DNA of 31,968 bases, taken from a virus. The notes below the pieces were generated by a model. It worked only from the letters and a program-made list of their open reading frames with translations. It did no database searches and was not told the DNA's origin. A program made the translations under genes and the position numbers. Shown piece by piece: positions 23,120 to 29,824 of this stretch; positions within the stretch are counted from its first letter, which is position 1; the number at the start of each line of letters is the position of its first letter. The stretch lies in IMG/VR virus record IMGVR_UViG_3300011115_000608, positions 1 through 31,968 of that record; one strand, written 5' to 3'.

Positions 23120-25329
23120 TGTGGCATCCCTTGTTGTGGCATACCGCCTTGAGGCGGCATCATCTGTTGAGGTGCATATTCAGCAGACTCAGGCATCATT
23201 TCATTTTGCTCTCTGCCAGGCATTTCGCTAACCAAGTCTCCTGATGTGATCATGCCATGCACCGTCCCCAAGACTATATCTTGAATTTGCTCTGGTGACA
23301 TACTTGCCTGCACTTGGGCCAAACGCTTGGTTTCAGCATCATAGCCTTTGATCATTGCCTCAAAGTCCTTGCGCTCTTGCTCTTGCACTTCAATGGACTT
23401 GCCCACGTTTCGGATCATCTGGTGCATCTGCTCCATCTCTTGGCCCATGGTTTGAATCTGCTGCTGAGCCGCCTGCAAGGCTGGGTTGTCTTCGCCGTCT
23501 GACAAAAACTTGGGATCAATCGTTTTGGCGAAACGCTTGGACATTTCTTGGGCGCCTGGCCAATCCATGTTCTTGACAAACAGGTCACCGGCCACAGCCC
23601 ACAGTTGAGGATTGCCTTGCAACAGTTGTGCCATTGCCTCCAATGCCTCTTGACGTTTGGTCGCGTAGCCTGGGCCAGTGATTGCCACCACGTCGTACTT
23701 GCCGACGCCTGGGTTGTAGATTTTCTCAATTACAATCCCGCGCTCGTCCGTGATCTTGTTGACCGGCTGGGGCTGGTCAGGGTTGATCTTGATCATCTTG
23801 GTTTCGCCATCTTCACCAATGATGCGAGCGATGCGCTGGGTGTCGTAAATCTTGGGTATCAAATCCACCAACTGACGGGCCACATGGCGCACGCCACGGG
23901 CTAGGTTGTCGCCGTAATGGTAGGTGCCGACATCGCCTTCGCGCTGGCGCGCAAGAATGGCTTTGCCGCTGCGCTCGTTGCTTCCCATGCCCAAACTGGC
24001 GTTGTATTGGCCAGTGGTGGACTTGATGTCTTCAGACGCACCCGCCTTGGCTTGCAGAAGGCCGCTGGAAGCCATTGGAGGCTGCGCCCGCTGGGGTAGT
24101 GGCAGAATTGCGCCTTGGCCGTCTGTAACGTCTGGATTGACCTCCAAATACGGCCAATTTTGCGTGTTGGCGGTCTTCCACTGTTGTTCGTAACCTTCAA
24201 ACTGGCCACCGTAGCCAATAAACGGCGCTTTGGGCGCTAAAGCCAGCATCTCGGCTTCTTGGCTGACCCAGTAGTTGTACATGCGCTGGGCATCCTTGGC
24301 GTTGCGCACCAAGCCCGACACGTACAAGCGACCGTCAACTTCAAATTCGTTACCCACAATGCGAATGACAGGAATCCACTTGCCCGCCCACTCGCGTTCT
24401 TCAAGGATTTCGTACCCGTTAATCTTGCAATATTTGACCTTGGGACGGTCAGACTCGCGGGATTTTTTGGGCTTGCCGTAGATGGCCCGCAGTTGTTTGT
24501 CCTCGGGCGTGCCTTCAAAAGCAGTTTGATTGCCGGGGTACAGGTTCAGCGTTGTGCGGTCGTAGTCGATGTAGTAGTAGTCCGCAATGCGGATTGTGTC
24601 TTCATTGAGCCAGTTGCTGATCGACTGATCGCCCACACCCAGCGACTGCAAAGTCGTGATGGGCGCAGCGTCTGGGTACATCCGCTCAAACTCGGCCTTG
24701 GTGATGTCTTCCGTAACAAAGCACCACTTGGCATCTGCGCCGGTCGGGTCTTGAATGGTTGGATCCATGTAGACCGAAAATGAGTTGCGCACACGGCCAA
24801 TTTTGATGTCTTGATCAAATGTGTTGTCGTCGCAATACTCGGTCAACAGGCGAAGGTACCCTTCGCCGTAAGAAACTTGGTTTTCGCAGGCAGTGTCGTA
24901 GGCCACATCGGCGTCGCTGATGTACTCGATATGCCGAATCATGCCGTTGAAGATGTCGGCCACTTCCACGTCGGCGTTGTCGTCCACCGGGATGACCTTG
25001 GCACCGGGCCGATTCTGGCGCTGGTCGTTGGTAACCTGGCGCACATGCTGGGGCAACTTGTTGATCGTGAGACACGGGCGGGCGTTGATTGTTTGACCTT
25101 GCACCGCGCCACGGGTGGCCAGCACATCGGCAGGCCATTGCCAATGGTTGTCGGGCGAGCCAGCGTAAAACCGCAAGTCGTCGATCTCATCTTCGCGGCT
25201 CTCGGCAAGCGCGGACACCGCCAGATCAAGCCTGGCACGGGCTGTGGCCAGGATGTCAGACGCGCTCTTCTTAGGTTTACCGCCTTCGGCCACTGCGCCA
25301 GCAGCCGCAATGCCTGTGTAATCTGCCAT
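23116..25329 (-). CDS. Portal protein, P22 type
   Basis: A 737-residue portal, close to P22 gp1 (725). Family features are the early helix ARARLDLAVSALAESREDEI, DDLRFYAGSPDNHWQWP, then NKLPQHVRQVTNDQRQNRPG (about residues 90-109), YDTACENQVSYGEGYLRL and VYMDPTIQDPTGADAKWCF. The Gln-rich C-terminal helices (LQAAQQQIQTMGQEMEQMHQ) would form the barrel inside the capsid. It forms the dodecameric DNA gate and the base for gp4. The start ATG overlaps the upstream TAA by one base (TAATG) and has no own ribosome site. High confidence in function. Confidence 0.95.
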   Translation of the reverse strand: MADYTGIAAAGAVAEGGKPKKSASDILATARARLDLAVSALAESREDEIDDLRFYAGSPDNHWQWPADVLATRGAVQGQTINARPCLTINKLPQHVRQVTNDQRQNRPGAKVIPVDDNADVEVADIFNGMIRHIEYISDADVAYDTACENQVSYGEGYLRLLTEYCDDNTFDQDIKIGRVRNSFSVYMDPTIQDPTGADAKWCFVTEDITKAEFERMYPDAAPITTLQSLGVGDQSISNWLNEDTIRIADYYYIDYDRTTLNLYPGNQTAFEGTPEDKQLRAIYGKPKKSRESDRPKVKYCKINGYEILEEREWAGKWIPVIRIVGNEFEVDGRLYVSGLVRNAKDAQRMYNYWVSQEAEMLALAPKAPFIGYGGQFEGYEQQWKTANTQNWPYLEVNPDVTDGQGAILPLPQRAQPPMASSGLLQAKAGASEDIKSTTGQYNASLGMGSNERSGKAILARQREGDVGTYHYGDNLARGVRHVARQLVDLIPKIYDTQRIARIIGEDGETKMIKINPDQPQPVNKITDERGIVIEKIYNPGVGKYDVVAITGPGYATKRQEALEAMAQLLQGNPQLWAVAGDLFVKNMDWPGAQEMSKRFAKTIDPKFLSDGEDNPALQAAQQQIQTMGQEMEQMHQMIRNVGKSIEVQEQERKDFEAMIKGYDAETKRLAQVQASMSPEQIQDIVLGTVHGMITSGDLVSEMPGREQNEMMPESAEYAPQQMMPPQGGMPQQGMPQ

Positions 25330-25505
25330 TATTTAATCTTGTTAAGGACTTTGTCCACCGTTGCCTTGACATTGTTGCCCGATGGAATCGTGGCATGGCA
25401 GTTGGCAGTGGGTGAATAAGTTTCTTTGTTGCGGTCAGGCATACCGCCGCCCGACATTTTGGGTTCGCGGCTGTTAAGTTTAGCGATGGGGGCAACGGTT
25501 TTCAT
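25329..25505 (-). CDS. Small basic protein before portal (58 aa)
   Basis: A 58-residue frame from ATG 25505 to TAA at 25329, with AAGGA in AAAGGAAAGAA upstream. Sequence MKTVAPIAKLNSREPKMSGG then GMPDRNKETYSPT, ending in the basic KATVDKVLNKIK. One cysteine. No family was recognised. It is coupled to the portal by a TAATG junction and is first or second in a set of four small basic proteins between terminase and portal, so a role in head assembly or DNA binding is conceivable. Confidence 0.6.
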   Translation of the reverse strand: MKTVAPIAKLNSREPKMSGGGMPDRNKETYSPTANCHATIPSGNNVKATVDKVLNKIK

Positions 25506-25639
25506 TTCTTTCCTTTCGGTGCTGCACGTTTGACTGCATACGCGATGGCCACGGCCTGCTTAACGGGTTTGCCCGCCTTGACTTCGGCCTTGATGTTTTT
25601 GCGAAATGCTTCGGGGGATTTTGATTTAACGAGTGGCAT
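25502..25639 (-). CDS. Small lysine-rich protein (45 aa)
   Basis: A 45-residue frame from ATG 25639, ending in an ATGA overlap with the next gene. MPLVKSKSPEAFRKNIKAEV then KAGKPVKQAVAIAYAVKRAA is a strongly basic, helical small protein of a type (K-S-PEAFRKNI....GKP.KQAVAIAY) I recognise from many phages beside portal genes. Function unknown; DNA or RNA binding is suggested only by charge. Confidence 0.7.
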   Translation of the reverse strand: MPLVKSKSPEAFRKNIKAEVKAGKPVKQAVAIAYAVKRAAPKGKK

Positions 25640-25791
25640 TATTTCTTCCTTGCAGTTTTGGCCGATTCTTTGAAAGCCTTGGCAGTAGGCGCGCCGGGTG
25701 TACCGGGCTTGCGCATCTTTTCTTTACTGCCAGCGGCGATACGTGCCTGTTTTGCATGAATGTTGGCATAGAGGCCAGGTTTGGTCGCCAT
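25639..25791 (-). CDS. Small basic protein (50 aa)
   Basis: The ATG at 25791, with GGAAG upstream, is preferred to a longer frame starting at 25848. The product begins MATKPGLYANIHAKQARIAA and continues GSKEKMRKPGTPGAPTAKAF, ending in basic KTARKK. The GLYANIHAKRxRIAxGSGEKMRKPG pattern is one I know as a frequent small phage protein. It overlaps the next gene's start by one base. No experimental role known to me. Confidence 0.74.
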   Translation of the reverse strand: MATKPGLYANIHAKQARIAAGSKEKMRKPGTPGAPTAKAFKESAKTARKK

Positions 25792-25792
25792 A

Positions 25793-26050
25793 TTAACACT
25801 TCCATCGTTTGAGTGAAGCCTTGGCGCGTTCAGCATCGCCTTTGGCATGCTTGACTACACCTTCCATGCGGGCGCAAAAGCTGGCTTTGCGGCCAGCATC
25901 TGCTTTGGTCTTGGGGTTGGGTGCTGGCGCCTTGAGGTTGGAGCCCGTGGCGGCGTTGTATTTCTCGCGCCCTTTGGTTGTCAGGCCGGCGCCTTTGGAC
26001 ACCGGCAACTTTTCGCCGCGCCCTACGCTTAAAGATACACCTTTTTTCAT
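25793..26050 (-). CDS. DUF6321-like small basic protein (85 aa)
   Basis: An 85-residue protein with SVGRGEKLPVSKGAGLTTKG and ATGSNLKAPAPNPKTKADAG, followed by KASFCARMEGV and the ending ALKRWKC-like (ASLKRWKC), the standard blocks of a phage family I know as DUF6321. The ATG at 26050 overlaps the terminase stop (ATGA); an in-frame ATG at 26062 inside the terminase gene is the alternative. Strongly basic, so nucleic-acid binding is possible. Role unknown; it lies between large terminase and portal. Confidence 0.78.
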   Translation of the reverse strand: MKKGVSLSVGRGEKLPVSKGAGLTTKGREKYNAATGSNLKAPAPNPKTKADAGRKASFCARMEGVVKHAKGDAERAKASLKRWKC

Positions 26051-27570
26051 GCGCCCATCCATCCCGTAGATACTGCGCTACCGTAGCTTCTGGCGGTGCG
26101 CTTGGGTTCAACATACTCACGGTGTGCCACTGGAAAAGCAAATGTGACGGCAATGGCGTCAGCAGCGTCGGGTGAGGCAAGACCGCGAGCTTTCATTTCC
26201 TTTTTGCTTTCCAAGAAGATTGTCCCCCGTGAATCAGGCTTCATCATAGGCGAAATCAAGTCCGTCTTCAAGAACCTGTCGTTGGGGATACTAGCAGATT
26301 TCAGCCATTCTCGCATATCCCCCCACATCTGGGCTCGCATATTACCGTACATGATCGGATTTTTGGACTTATTTCCAAAATTTATGCCCTTGACCTTGTA
26401 CCGTTGCTCTTTAAGCCTGTCCACAATACCCGCGCCCAAGCCGCCTTCGTCAATCACGACCAGCGCCGGCTTAAATTCGTCGATTGCTTCGATCACATAG
26501 CCCACCACCGTCGTGGTGTCGTCGCCTCGGTGGCGCATAATCTTGACAATATCCCGCCCTTGCCTGACCGCAATGACCGTTGCGTCCGCGCCAAACCGCG
26601 CCGGGTCTACGCCGATCACAATTGGCGCGCTGGCGTCCTTATATTTGGGCCGGGCCATGGCGTCGTCCACAATGTCGGCGCCGATGAACTGATCGTCGCC
26701 CGCACTTGGGAACATGCCGTAGACCTCGACGTGCGCTTGGGAAGAATCAGGCCCATATTCGTCAATGATTCGGTTGTAGACCGCCTTGTCGGTGCCCTCG
26801 ACCGTCCTGGCGTCCACAATCCGGGTGCGCCAAAACGCCCGTTTGGAGTTAAACGCTTCGTAAAAGTACCCAGTGTTGCGCCGTGGGTTGGAAAAAGCCA
26901 ACCAAAAGCGGTTTGGCGTGTTTTCTGTGAAAAAGCCGCCTGTCACCGCCCAGATCGAGTCGTCAATACCCGACGCTTCGTCAAAAACCACCAGCACACC
27001 ATCAAAATTGTGGACACCAGCGTAAGCGTCGGGGTTCTCCGCTGACCACAGCCGCCCTTCCACGCCCCAGTAGCGCGTGCCTTTCTTCAAATCTCGCTCA
27101 ACCAACTCAGTCAGCCACTTGGCCGGCATCACTCTGGTGGCGCTGACTTCAAACCAGTGCGAGTTGATTGACATCGCCAGCCACTTGGTGATCTCGGCCC
27201 AAGTGATTGACCTGAGCTGAGACTCACTGTTGGCCGATATGATGGTTGTCGACCCGATTCTGGTGGCCAGCATCCAGATCGTGATCCAACTGACCAGCGC
27301 CGACTTGCCAATACCCCGGCCAGACGAGATGGCCTCTTGCAAAACATCAAAGTCAGTCTTGCCCTGGTTCAGTTTGATGTGCTCGGCGATGTCCAGCAGC
27401 ACCTCGCGCTGCCATTTGCGGGGCCCGCTAAAGTGCTCCAGCGGCGTGCCCTTGACGCCCCAGGGGAAAGCAAACATTACAAACGCTAACGGGTTGTCCT
27501 TGATCGCCGGGCTCCACAGCCGGGCCATCAGTTCTTGTTCGTCTTCAGCGCTGTATATGGTGCTCTGCAT
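26047..27570 (-). CDS. terL: Terminase large subunit
   Basis: A 507-residue packaging motor with both domains. ATPase: SGRGIGKS (83-90) as Walker A, VLVVFDEA (192-199) as Walker B with Glu198, and FSNPRRN (226-232) as the coupling segment. Nuclease: GVDPARFGAD (320-329) with Asp322, VVIDEGGLGAG (371-381) with Asp374, and SPDAADA (466-472), the RNase H-like acidic triad. It cuts concatemers and drives DNA through the portal. It overlaps the small terminase gene by 26 bases and has no clear own ribosome site, so it is probably coupled. This type with a P22-like portal often packages by headful, but that is inference. Confidence 0.95.
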   Translation of the reverse strand: MQSTIYSAEDEQELMARLWSPAIKDNPLAFVMFAFPWGVKGTPLEHFSGPRKWQREVLLDIAEHIKLNQGKTDFDVLQEAISSGRGIGKSALVSWITIWMLATRIGSTTIISANSESQLRSITWAEITKWLAMSINSHWFEVSATRVMPAKWLTELVERDLKKGTRYWGVEGRLWSAENPDAYAGVHNFDGVLVVFDEASGIDDSIWAVTGGFFTENTPNRFWLAFSNPRRNTGYFYEAFNSKRAFWRTRIVDARTVEGTDKAVYNRIIDEYGPDSSQAHVEVYGMFPSAGDDQFIGADIVDDAMARPKYKDASAPIVIGVDPARFGADATVIAVRQGRDIVKIMRHRGDDTTTVVGYVIEAIDEFKPALVVIDEGGLGAGIVDRLKEQRYKVKGINFGNKSKNPIMYGNMRAQMWGDMREWLKSASIPNDRFLKTDLISPMMKPDSRGTIFLESKKEMKARGLASPDAADAIAVTFAFPVAHREYVEPKRTARSYGSAVSTGWMGA

Positions 27571-27991
27571 GCGTGGGTAACTCTAGTTTGGGACTTGGCT
27601 CATGGGCAATGACGTCAATGACCCTGGACTCAGCGTCGCGCAGCGCCTGGGTGACCGAGATGCGCTGATCAACATCAATGGTGATGGATTGTTTGGCTAC
27701 CCAACCGTGGACATTTTGCAGGATTGCCAACGCCGCCTTGGCGTCGCCCTCGCGCGCTGCTTTGTGCAAACACTGCGACATTTCCAACTCAGCGTCTGCC
27801 TTGCCTTTGAGCGCCGCCATTTCCGCAATCGGGTCAAGCTGCACCAATTGCCGGTACTCGGAAGGCAACATGCCAGAGGCCAGCGCCAACGCGTCACCTT
27901 TTAGCCCCAGCTTGGCGGCTTCGTAGATGCGGGTTAATCGCGCCTCAGTCGCTTCGACCTTGCGCGGTGCAAAAGGTAGGCTTTCGAACAT
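27545..27991 (-). CDS. Terminase small subunit-like protein
   Basis: A 148-residue protein upstream of and overlapping the large terminase. The start at 27991 (MFESLPFAPRKVEATEARLT) is chosen because the longer frame to 28084 translates a repeat array; no strong ribosome site is visible at either. Residues 11-60 form a helical, possibly helix-turn-helix DNA-binding part (RIYEAAKLGLKGDALALASG, then MLPSEYRQL). The middle (GKADAELEMSQCLHKAAREG) is helical, and the C-terminus is less ordered. It should recognise the packaging site; the adjacent repeats at 28015-28041 are candidates. Assigned from position and composition, so less certain than the large subunit. Confidence 0.75.
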   Translation of the reverse strand: MFESLPFAPRKVEATEARLTRIYEAAKLGLKGDALALASGMLPSEYRQLVQLDPIAEMAALKGKADAELEMSQCLHKAAREGDAKAALAILQNVHGWVAKQSITIDVDQRISVTQALRDAESRVIDVIAHEPSPKLELPTHAEHHIQR

Positions 27992-28146
27992 GGCCTGAAT
28001 ATAACAAAAAAATCTGTGGGTCGTGTGGGCAATGTGGGCAATAAAAAATTTTGTTTGTGGCCCCTCCGCTTCCGTGACCTTCAACCGCCGGCCCTACCCG
28101 GGGGGCCCTCAGCCGAAAGCAAAATGCCACGCGGCCACCAGCCGGT

Positions 28147-28165
28147 AACCTTACAGAACCTTACA
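28147..28165. repeat. Two direct copies of AACCTTACA
   Basis: AACCTTACA occurs at 28147-28155 and again at 28157-28165, a ten-base period, that is about one helical turn. It lies within the control region between two blocks of the 9-mer family. Iteron-like spacing, but only two copies. Confidence 0.55.
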
Positions 28166-28243
28166 TTGTAGTACTTTGGTGGGGGGCAATGTGGGCAGTG
28201 TCCACACAGCCCGCTCGCTCGCTGGCGATGGTTTTTTGGCCAT

Positions 28244-28259
28244 GCGGCCGCGCGGCCGC
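28244..28259. repeat. Tandem GCGGCCGC octamers (16-bp palindrome)
   Basis: Two perfect copies of the palindrome GCGGCCGC stand head to tail at 28244-28251 and 28252-28259; the whole 16-mer is also self-complementary. It is flanked by CATGC and further CG-rich bases. It could extrude a cruciform or be a protein site, next to the 9-mers at 28280. Confidence 0.6.
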
Positions 28260-28328
28260 GCGCGCCATGCATGGGCATTTGTGGACAATGTGGACAATGT
28301 ACCCACGATTTTTTTTTCGCTCCAAAAC

Positions 28329-28347
28329 GTGGGGGCTGGCGCCCCAC
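28329..28347. other. G+C-rich hairpin at edge of A+T-rich segment
   Basis: GTGGGG at 28329-28334 pairs with CCCCAC at 28342-28347 around a seven-base loop. On the minus strand it is followed by GTTTTGG, a weak T-run, so it could be a poor terminator for leftward transcripts; a structural element of the origin is the alternative. Confidence 0.4.
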
Positions 28348-28411
28348 AATACCTATTTAGCTATATAGTATTACAAAAAATATCTATCATCTAGCGTATC
28401 AGAATTGATAG
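28346..28411. other. A+T-rich segment, candidate DNA unwinding element
   Basis: By count, 17 of 66 bases are G or C, against more than half in the flanks. It contains CTATATAGTATTAC and TAGCTATATAG-like runs. It lies between the TGTGGACAA pair at 28280-28297 and the TTGTCCACA pair at 28409-28426, which are in opposite orientation, as expected for a melting region framed by initiator sites. Confidence 0.5.
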
Positions 28412-28582
28412 TCCACATTGTCCACAATCATCGGTTTTCACTCTTAAGCCCGGTCATTCGCACGTTGTCCACAATGAGCCCAAACGCGCCCACAATCGCG
28501 CCCACACCAATAACCCCACACAATTGAAGGTCAAAAAATGTGGGCAAAACACACTTGCAAGGAAATGTCGTACATTAACTCA

Positions 28583-28633
28583 CCGGCGCGATTTTGCACC
28601 GGCATACAGTCAACTAAACGAGAGGTTTCCATC
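28583..28633 (+). promoter_or_regulatory. Stem-loop and leader, copy 1
   Basis: CCGG at 28583-28586 and CCGG at 28599-28602 can pair, with a mismatch and a GC/GC inner stem around a six-base loop. TCAACTAAACGAGAGG follows at 28610-28625, the GAGAGG serving as ribosome site for the ATG at 28634. The leader words recur before 28870 and 29600. Confidence 0.55.
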
Positions 28634-28807
28634 ATGTTGTTTGCCCACATTTTCAAGGCGCGCAAAGAGTCCGGTTTCAAATTTGTGTGCTATTTGACGC
28701 GCACGCCATCGCTGCAAGGCGCGCCGGTCGAGAGCGACTACTTCAATGGCAAGGTGGCCGCGAAGTCATGGGCCGCGTCAAAAGGCGCGAAGGCTTGGAA
28801 TTATTAA
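28634..28807 (+). CDS. Small basic early-type protein (57 aa)
   Basis: The start at 28634 follows the shared leader with GAGAGG; a longer frame from 28538 has no ribosome site and begins in repeats. The 57-residue product, MLFAHIFKARKESGFKFVCY then KSWAASKGAKAWNY, is basic and aromatic. The DNA for residues 3-6 contains TTGCCCACA, a copy of the 9-mer repeat. No family was recognised. It is first in the rightward cluster away from the control region, the position of early regulatory or host-takeover proteins. Confidence 0.65.
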   Translation: MLFAHIFKARKESGFKFVCYLTRTPSLQGAPVESDYFNGKVAAKSWAASKGAKAWNY

Positions 28808-28815
28808 GCAAACCC

Positions 28816-28869
28816 GGCCAGGCCGCGCGCCTGGCCGCTCAATTCAATCAACTAATCGAAGGGTTCACC
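28816..28869 (+). promoter_or_regulatory. Stem-loop and leader, copy 2
   Basis: GGCCAGGC at 28816-28823 and GCCTGGCC at 28829-28836 form a perfect eight-pair stem with a five-base loop, nine bases after the preceding stop. TCAACTAATCGAAGGG follows at 28848-28863 with the ribosome site GAAGGG before the ATG at 28870. No T-run follows the stem, so simple termination is unlikely. Confidence 0.65.
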
Positions 28870-29532
28870 ATGCAAGTACATCTCACACTCAAAAGCGCCA
28901 ACGCTAAAACCGGGCCAATCCCGGTATCCACCACTGAGCGCGCCAGCTGCCCGCCAGACTGCGCCATGCGCGCTGAATGCTATGCGGCCAGCGGGCCGCT
29001 GGCGCTGCATTGGGCAGCTGTGAGCGCGGGCACGCGTGGCACGTCATGGGGTGAATTCTGCGAAACCATCAGCGCGCTGCCCGATGGCCAGCTGTGGCGC
29101 CACAATCAAGCTGGTGATTTACCATCGATCGGTGGCACGGTTGACGCTGTCAAGCTCGGCCAGCTGGTGGCCGCCAACGCGGGCAAACGCGGTTTTACGT
29201 ATTCGCACCATCGCGATGCACAATCCATCGCATGGATACGCCACGCCAACGCGTGGGGTTTCACTGTCAATCTGAGCGCCAACGATCTTGCTGACGCTGA
29301 CGCGCTGGCCGATCATCAGGCCGGGCCGGTAGTCGTTGTCTTACCGTCAACGCAAACCACCAACACCACCACGCCAGCGGGCCGGCCGGTGGTTATCTGC
29401 CCGGCCACACAGCGCGATGACGTGAGCTGCGCCACGTGCCAGCTGTGCCAACGCCAGCGCGCAGCGATTGTGGGTTTCCCGGCCCATGGTGCGCGCCACC
29501 GGGTGATCAATCTGCGCCTGGCCAGCGCTTGA
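28870..29532 (+). CDS. DUF7227-like cysteine-rich phage protein (220 aa)
   Basis: The start at 28870 is set by GAAGGG and by the family start MQVHLTLKSANAKTGPIPVS; the frame is open upstream to 28687 but overlaps the previous gene. Blocks include SCPPDCAMRAECYAASGPLA, then LPDGQLWRHNQAGDLP, KRGFTYSHH, GFTVNLSAND, GPVVVVLPS and VGFPAHGARHRVI. Eight cysteines: 27, 31, 37, 64, 177, 187, 190 and 193, including CX3CX5C and CX2CX2C clusters that could bind iron-sulphur or zinc. Alternating strands and helices suggest a barrel-like fold. I know the family as widespread in phages and now DUF7227; its function is unknown to me. Confidence 0.8.
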   Translation: MQVHLTLKSANAKTGPIPVSTTERASCPPDCAMRAECYAASGPLALHWAAVSAGTRGTSWGEFCETISALPDGQLWRHNQAGDLPSIGGTVDAVKLGQLVAANAGKRGFTYSHHRDAQSIAWIRHANAWGFTVNLSANDLADADALADHQAGPVVVVLPSTQTTNTTTPAGRPVVICPATQRDDVSCATCQLCQRQRAAIVGFPAHGARHRVINLRLASA

Positions 29533-29599
29533 CCTAATGCGGCCATGGTGGCCGCATTGGGGCGCGCGTTGCGCCGATCAACTAAACGAAGGGTTTACT
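29533..29599 (+). promoter_or_regulatory. Stem-loops and leader, copy 3
   Basis: CCTAATGCGGCCA at 29533-29545 pairs with TGGCCGCATTGGG at 29549-29561, thirteen pairs including one G-T, with a three-base loop. A second stem GGCGC/GCGCC is at 29561-29575. TCAACTAAACGAAGGG follows at 29578-29593 before the ATG at 29600. This is the strongest of the three copies. Confidence 0.7.
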
Positions 29600-29824
29600 A
29601 TGATTAAGACCATGAAGGCCAAATACAAGGGCAAGGACGCGCGCACCGGCGCGCCAATATACCCTGGCGATGAGATCCAATATTGCACGGCCACGCGCCG
29701 CGCATGGATAACTGGTGAACCGGGCGAAATTACGTTTTTTGGCGAAACCGGTCCGACCACGTTCTATCGAAACCCACGCGGGCGATGCATCGATGCCCCA
29801 TGCTGCGGGTGCTGCACCATATGA
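29600..29824 (+). CDS. Small cysteine-ended protein (74 aa)
   Basis: A 74-residue protein starting at ATG 29600 after the third leader copy (GAAGGG); an upstream open extension to 29537 would run through the stem-loop. Sequence MIKTMKAKYKGKDARTGAPI then YPGDEIQYCTATRRAW, ending with APCCGCCTI, where four cysteines are clustered. The KAKYKGKD.RTG.PI..GDEI pattern suggests a small SH3-like or KOW-like beta barrel. Function unknown. It overlaps the next gene by ATGA. Confidence 0.7.
   Translation: MIKTMKAKYKGKDARTGAPIYPGDEIQYCTATRRAWITGEPGEITFFGETGPTTFYRNPRGRCIDAPCCGCCTI

Larger units (their letters stand above)
27992..28633. other. Divergent non-coding control region, candidate origin
   Basis: A 642-base gap between the leftward terminase gene and the rightward small genes. 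It holds tandem 9-mers of the TGTGGRCAA type, two AACCTTACA copies, a double GCGGCCGC palindrome, a hairpin at 28329-28347, and an A+T-rich stretch. Open frames on both strands exist but encode only repeats of the 9-mer and lack ribosome sites, so I do not call genes. No clear sigma-70 promoter was identified, though divergent promoters are expected here. Confidence 0.6.
28015..28649. repeat. Dispersed and tandem 9-bp repeats, DnaA-box-like
   Basis: Unit TGTGGRCAA (reverse TTGYCCACA), one base from the DnaA box TGTGGATAA when R is A. Copies: TGTGGGTCG and two TGTGGGCAA in tandem at 28015-28041; TGTGGGCAG at 28190-28198 followed by TGTCCACAC; two TGTGGACAA in tandem at 28280-28297 followed by TGTACCCAC; TAGTCCACA and TTGTCCACA at 28409-28426; TTGTCCACA at 28465-28473; GCGCCCACA at 28486-28494 and 28498-28506; TGTGGGCAA at 28539-28547; TTGCCCACA at 28641-28649, the last inside a gene. 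Confidence 0.75.

Noticed and set aside
24811-25419. Long open frame of 202 residues opposite the portal gene
   Set aside because: It is antisense to the well-supported portal protein; long antisense frames are expected in G+C-rich genes with third-position bias.
26404-27045. Open frame of 213 residues opposite the large terminase
   Set aside because: Antisense shadow of a conserved terminase; no ribosome site or recognisable domain.
28081-28349. Minus-strand frames with CPHCPHCP-like repeats
   Set aside because: The apparent metal-binding repeats arise from the 9-bp DNA repeat, whose length is a multiple of three. Two overlapping frames show equally repetitive products, so the DNA repeat is the signal.
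28176-28394. Plus-strand frame of 72 residues in the control region
   Set aside because: It translates the 9-mer repeats (DNVDNV-type) and the GC palindrome, has no ribosome site, and runs across the A+T-rich segment. Treated as non-coding.
28015-28547. CRISPR array
   Set aside because: Units are 9 bp, mostly tandem or irregularly spaced and in both orientations, without 25-40 base spacers or cas genes.
28687-28869. N-terminal extension of the eight-cysteine protein
   Set aside because: The extension overlaps the preceding 57-residue gene and the stem-loop; the ribosome site and family-like start are at 28870.
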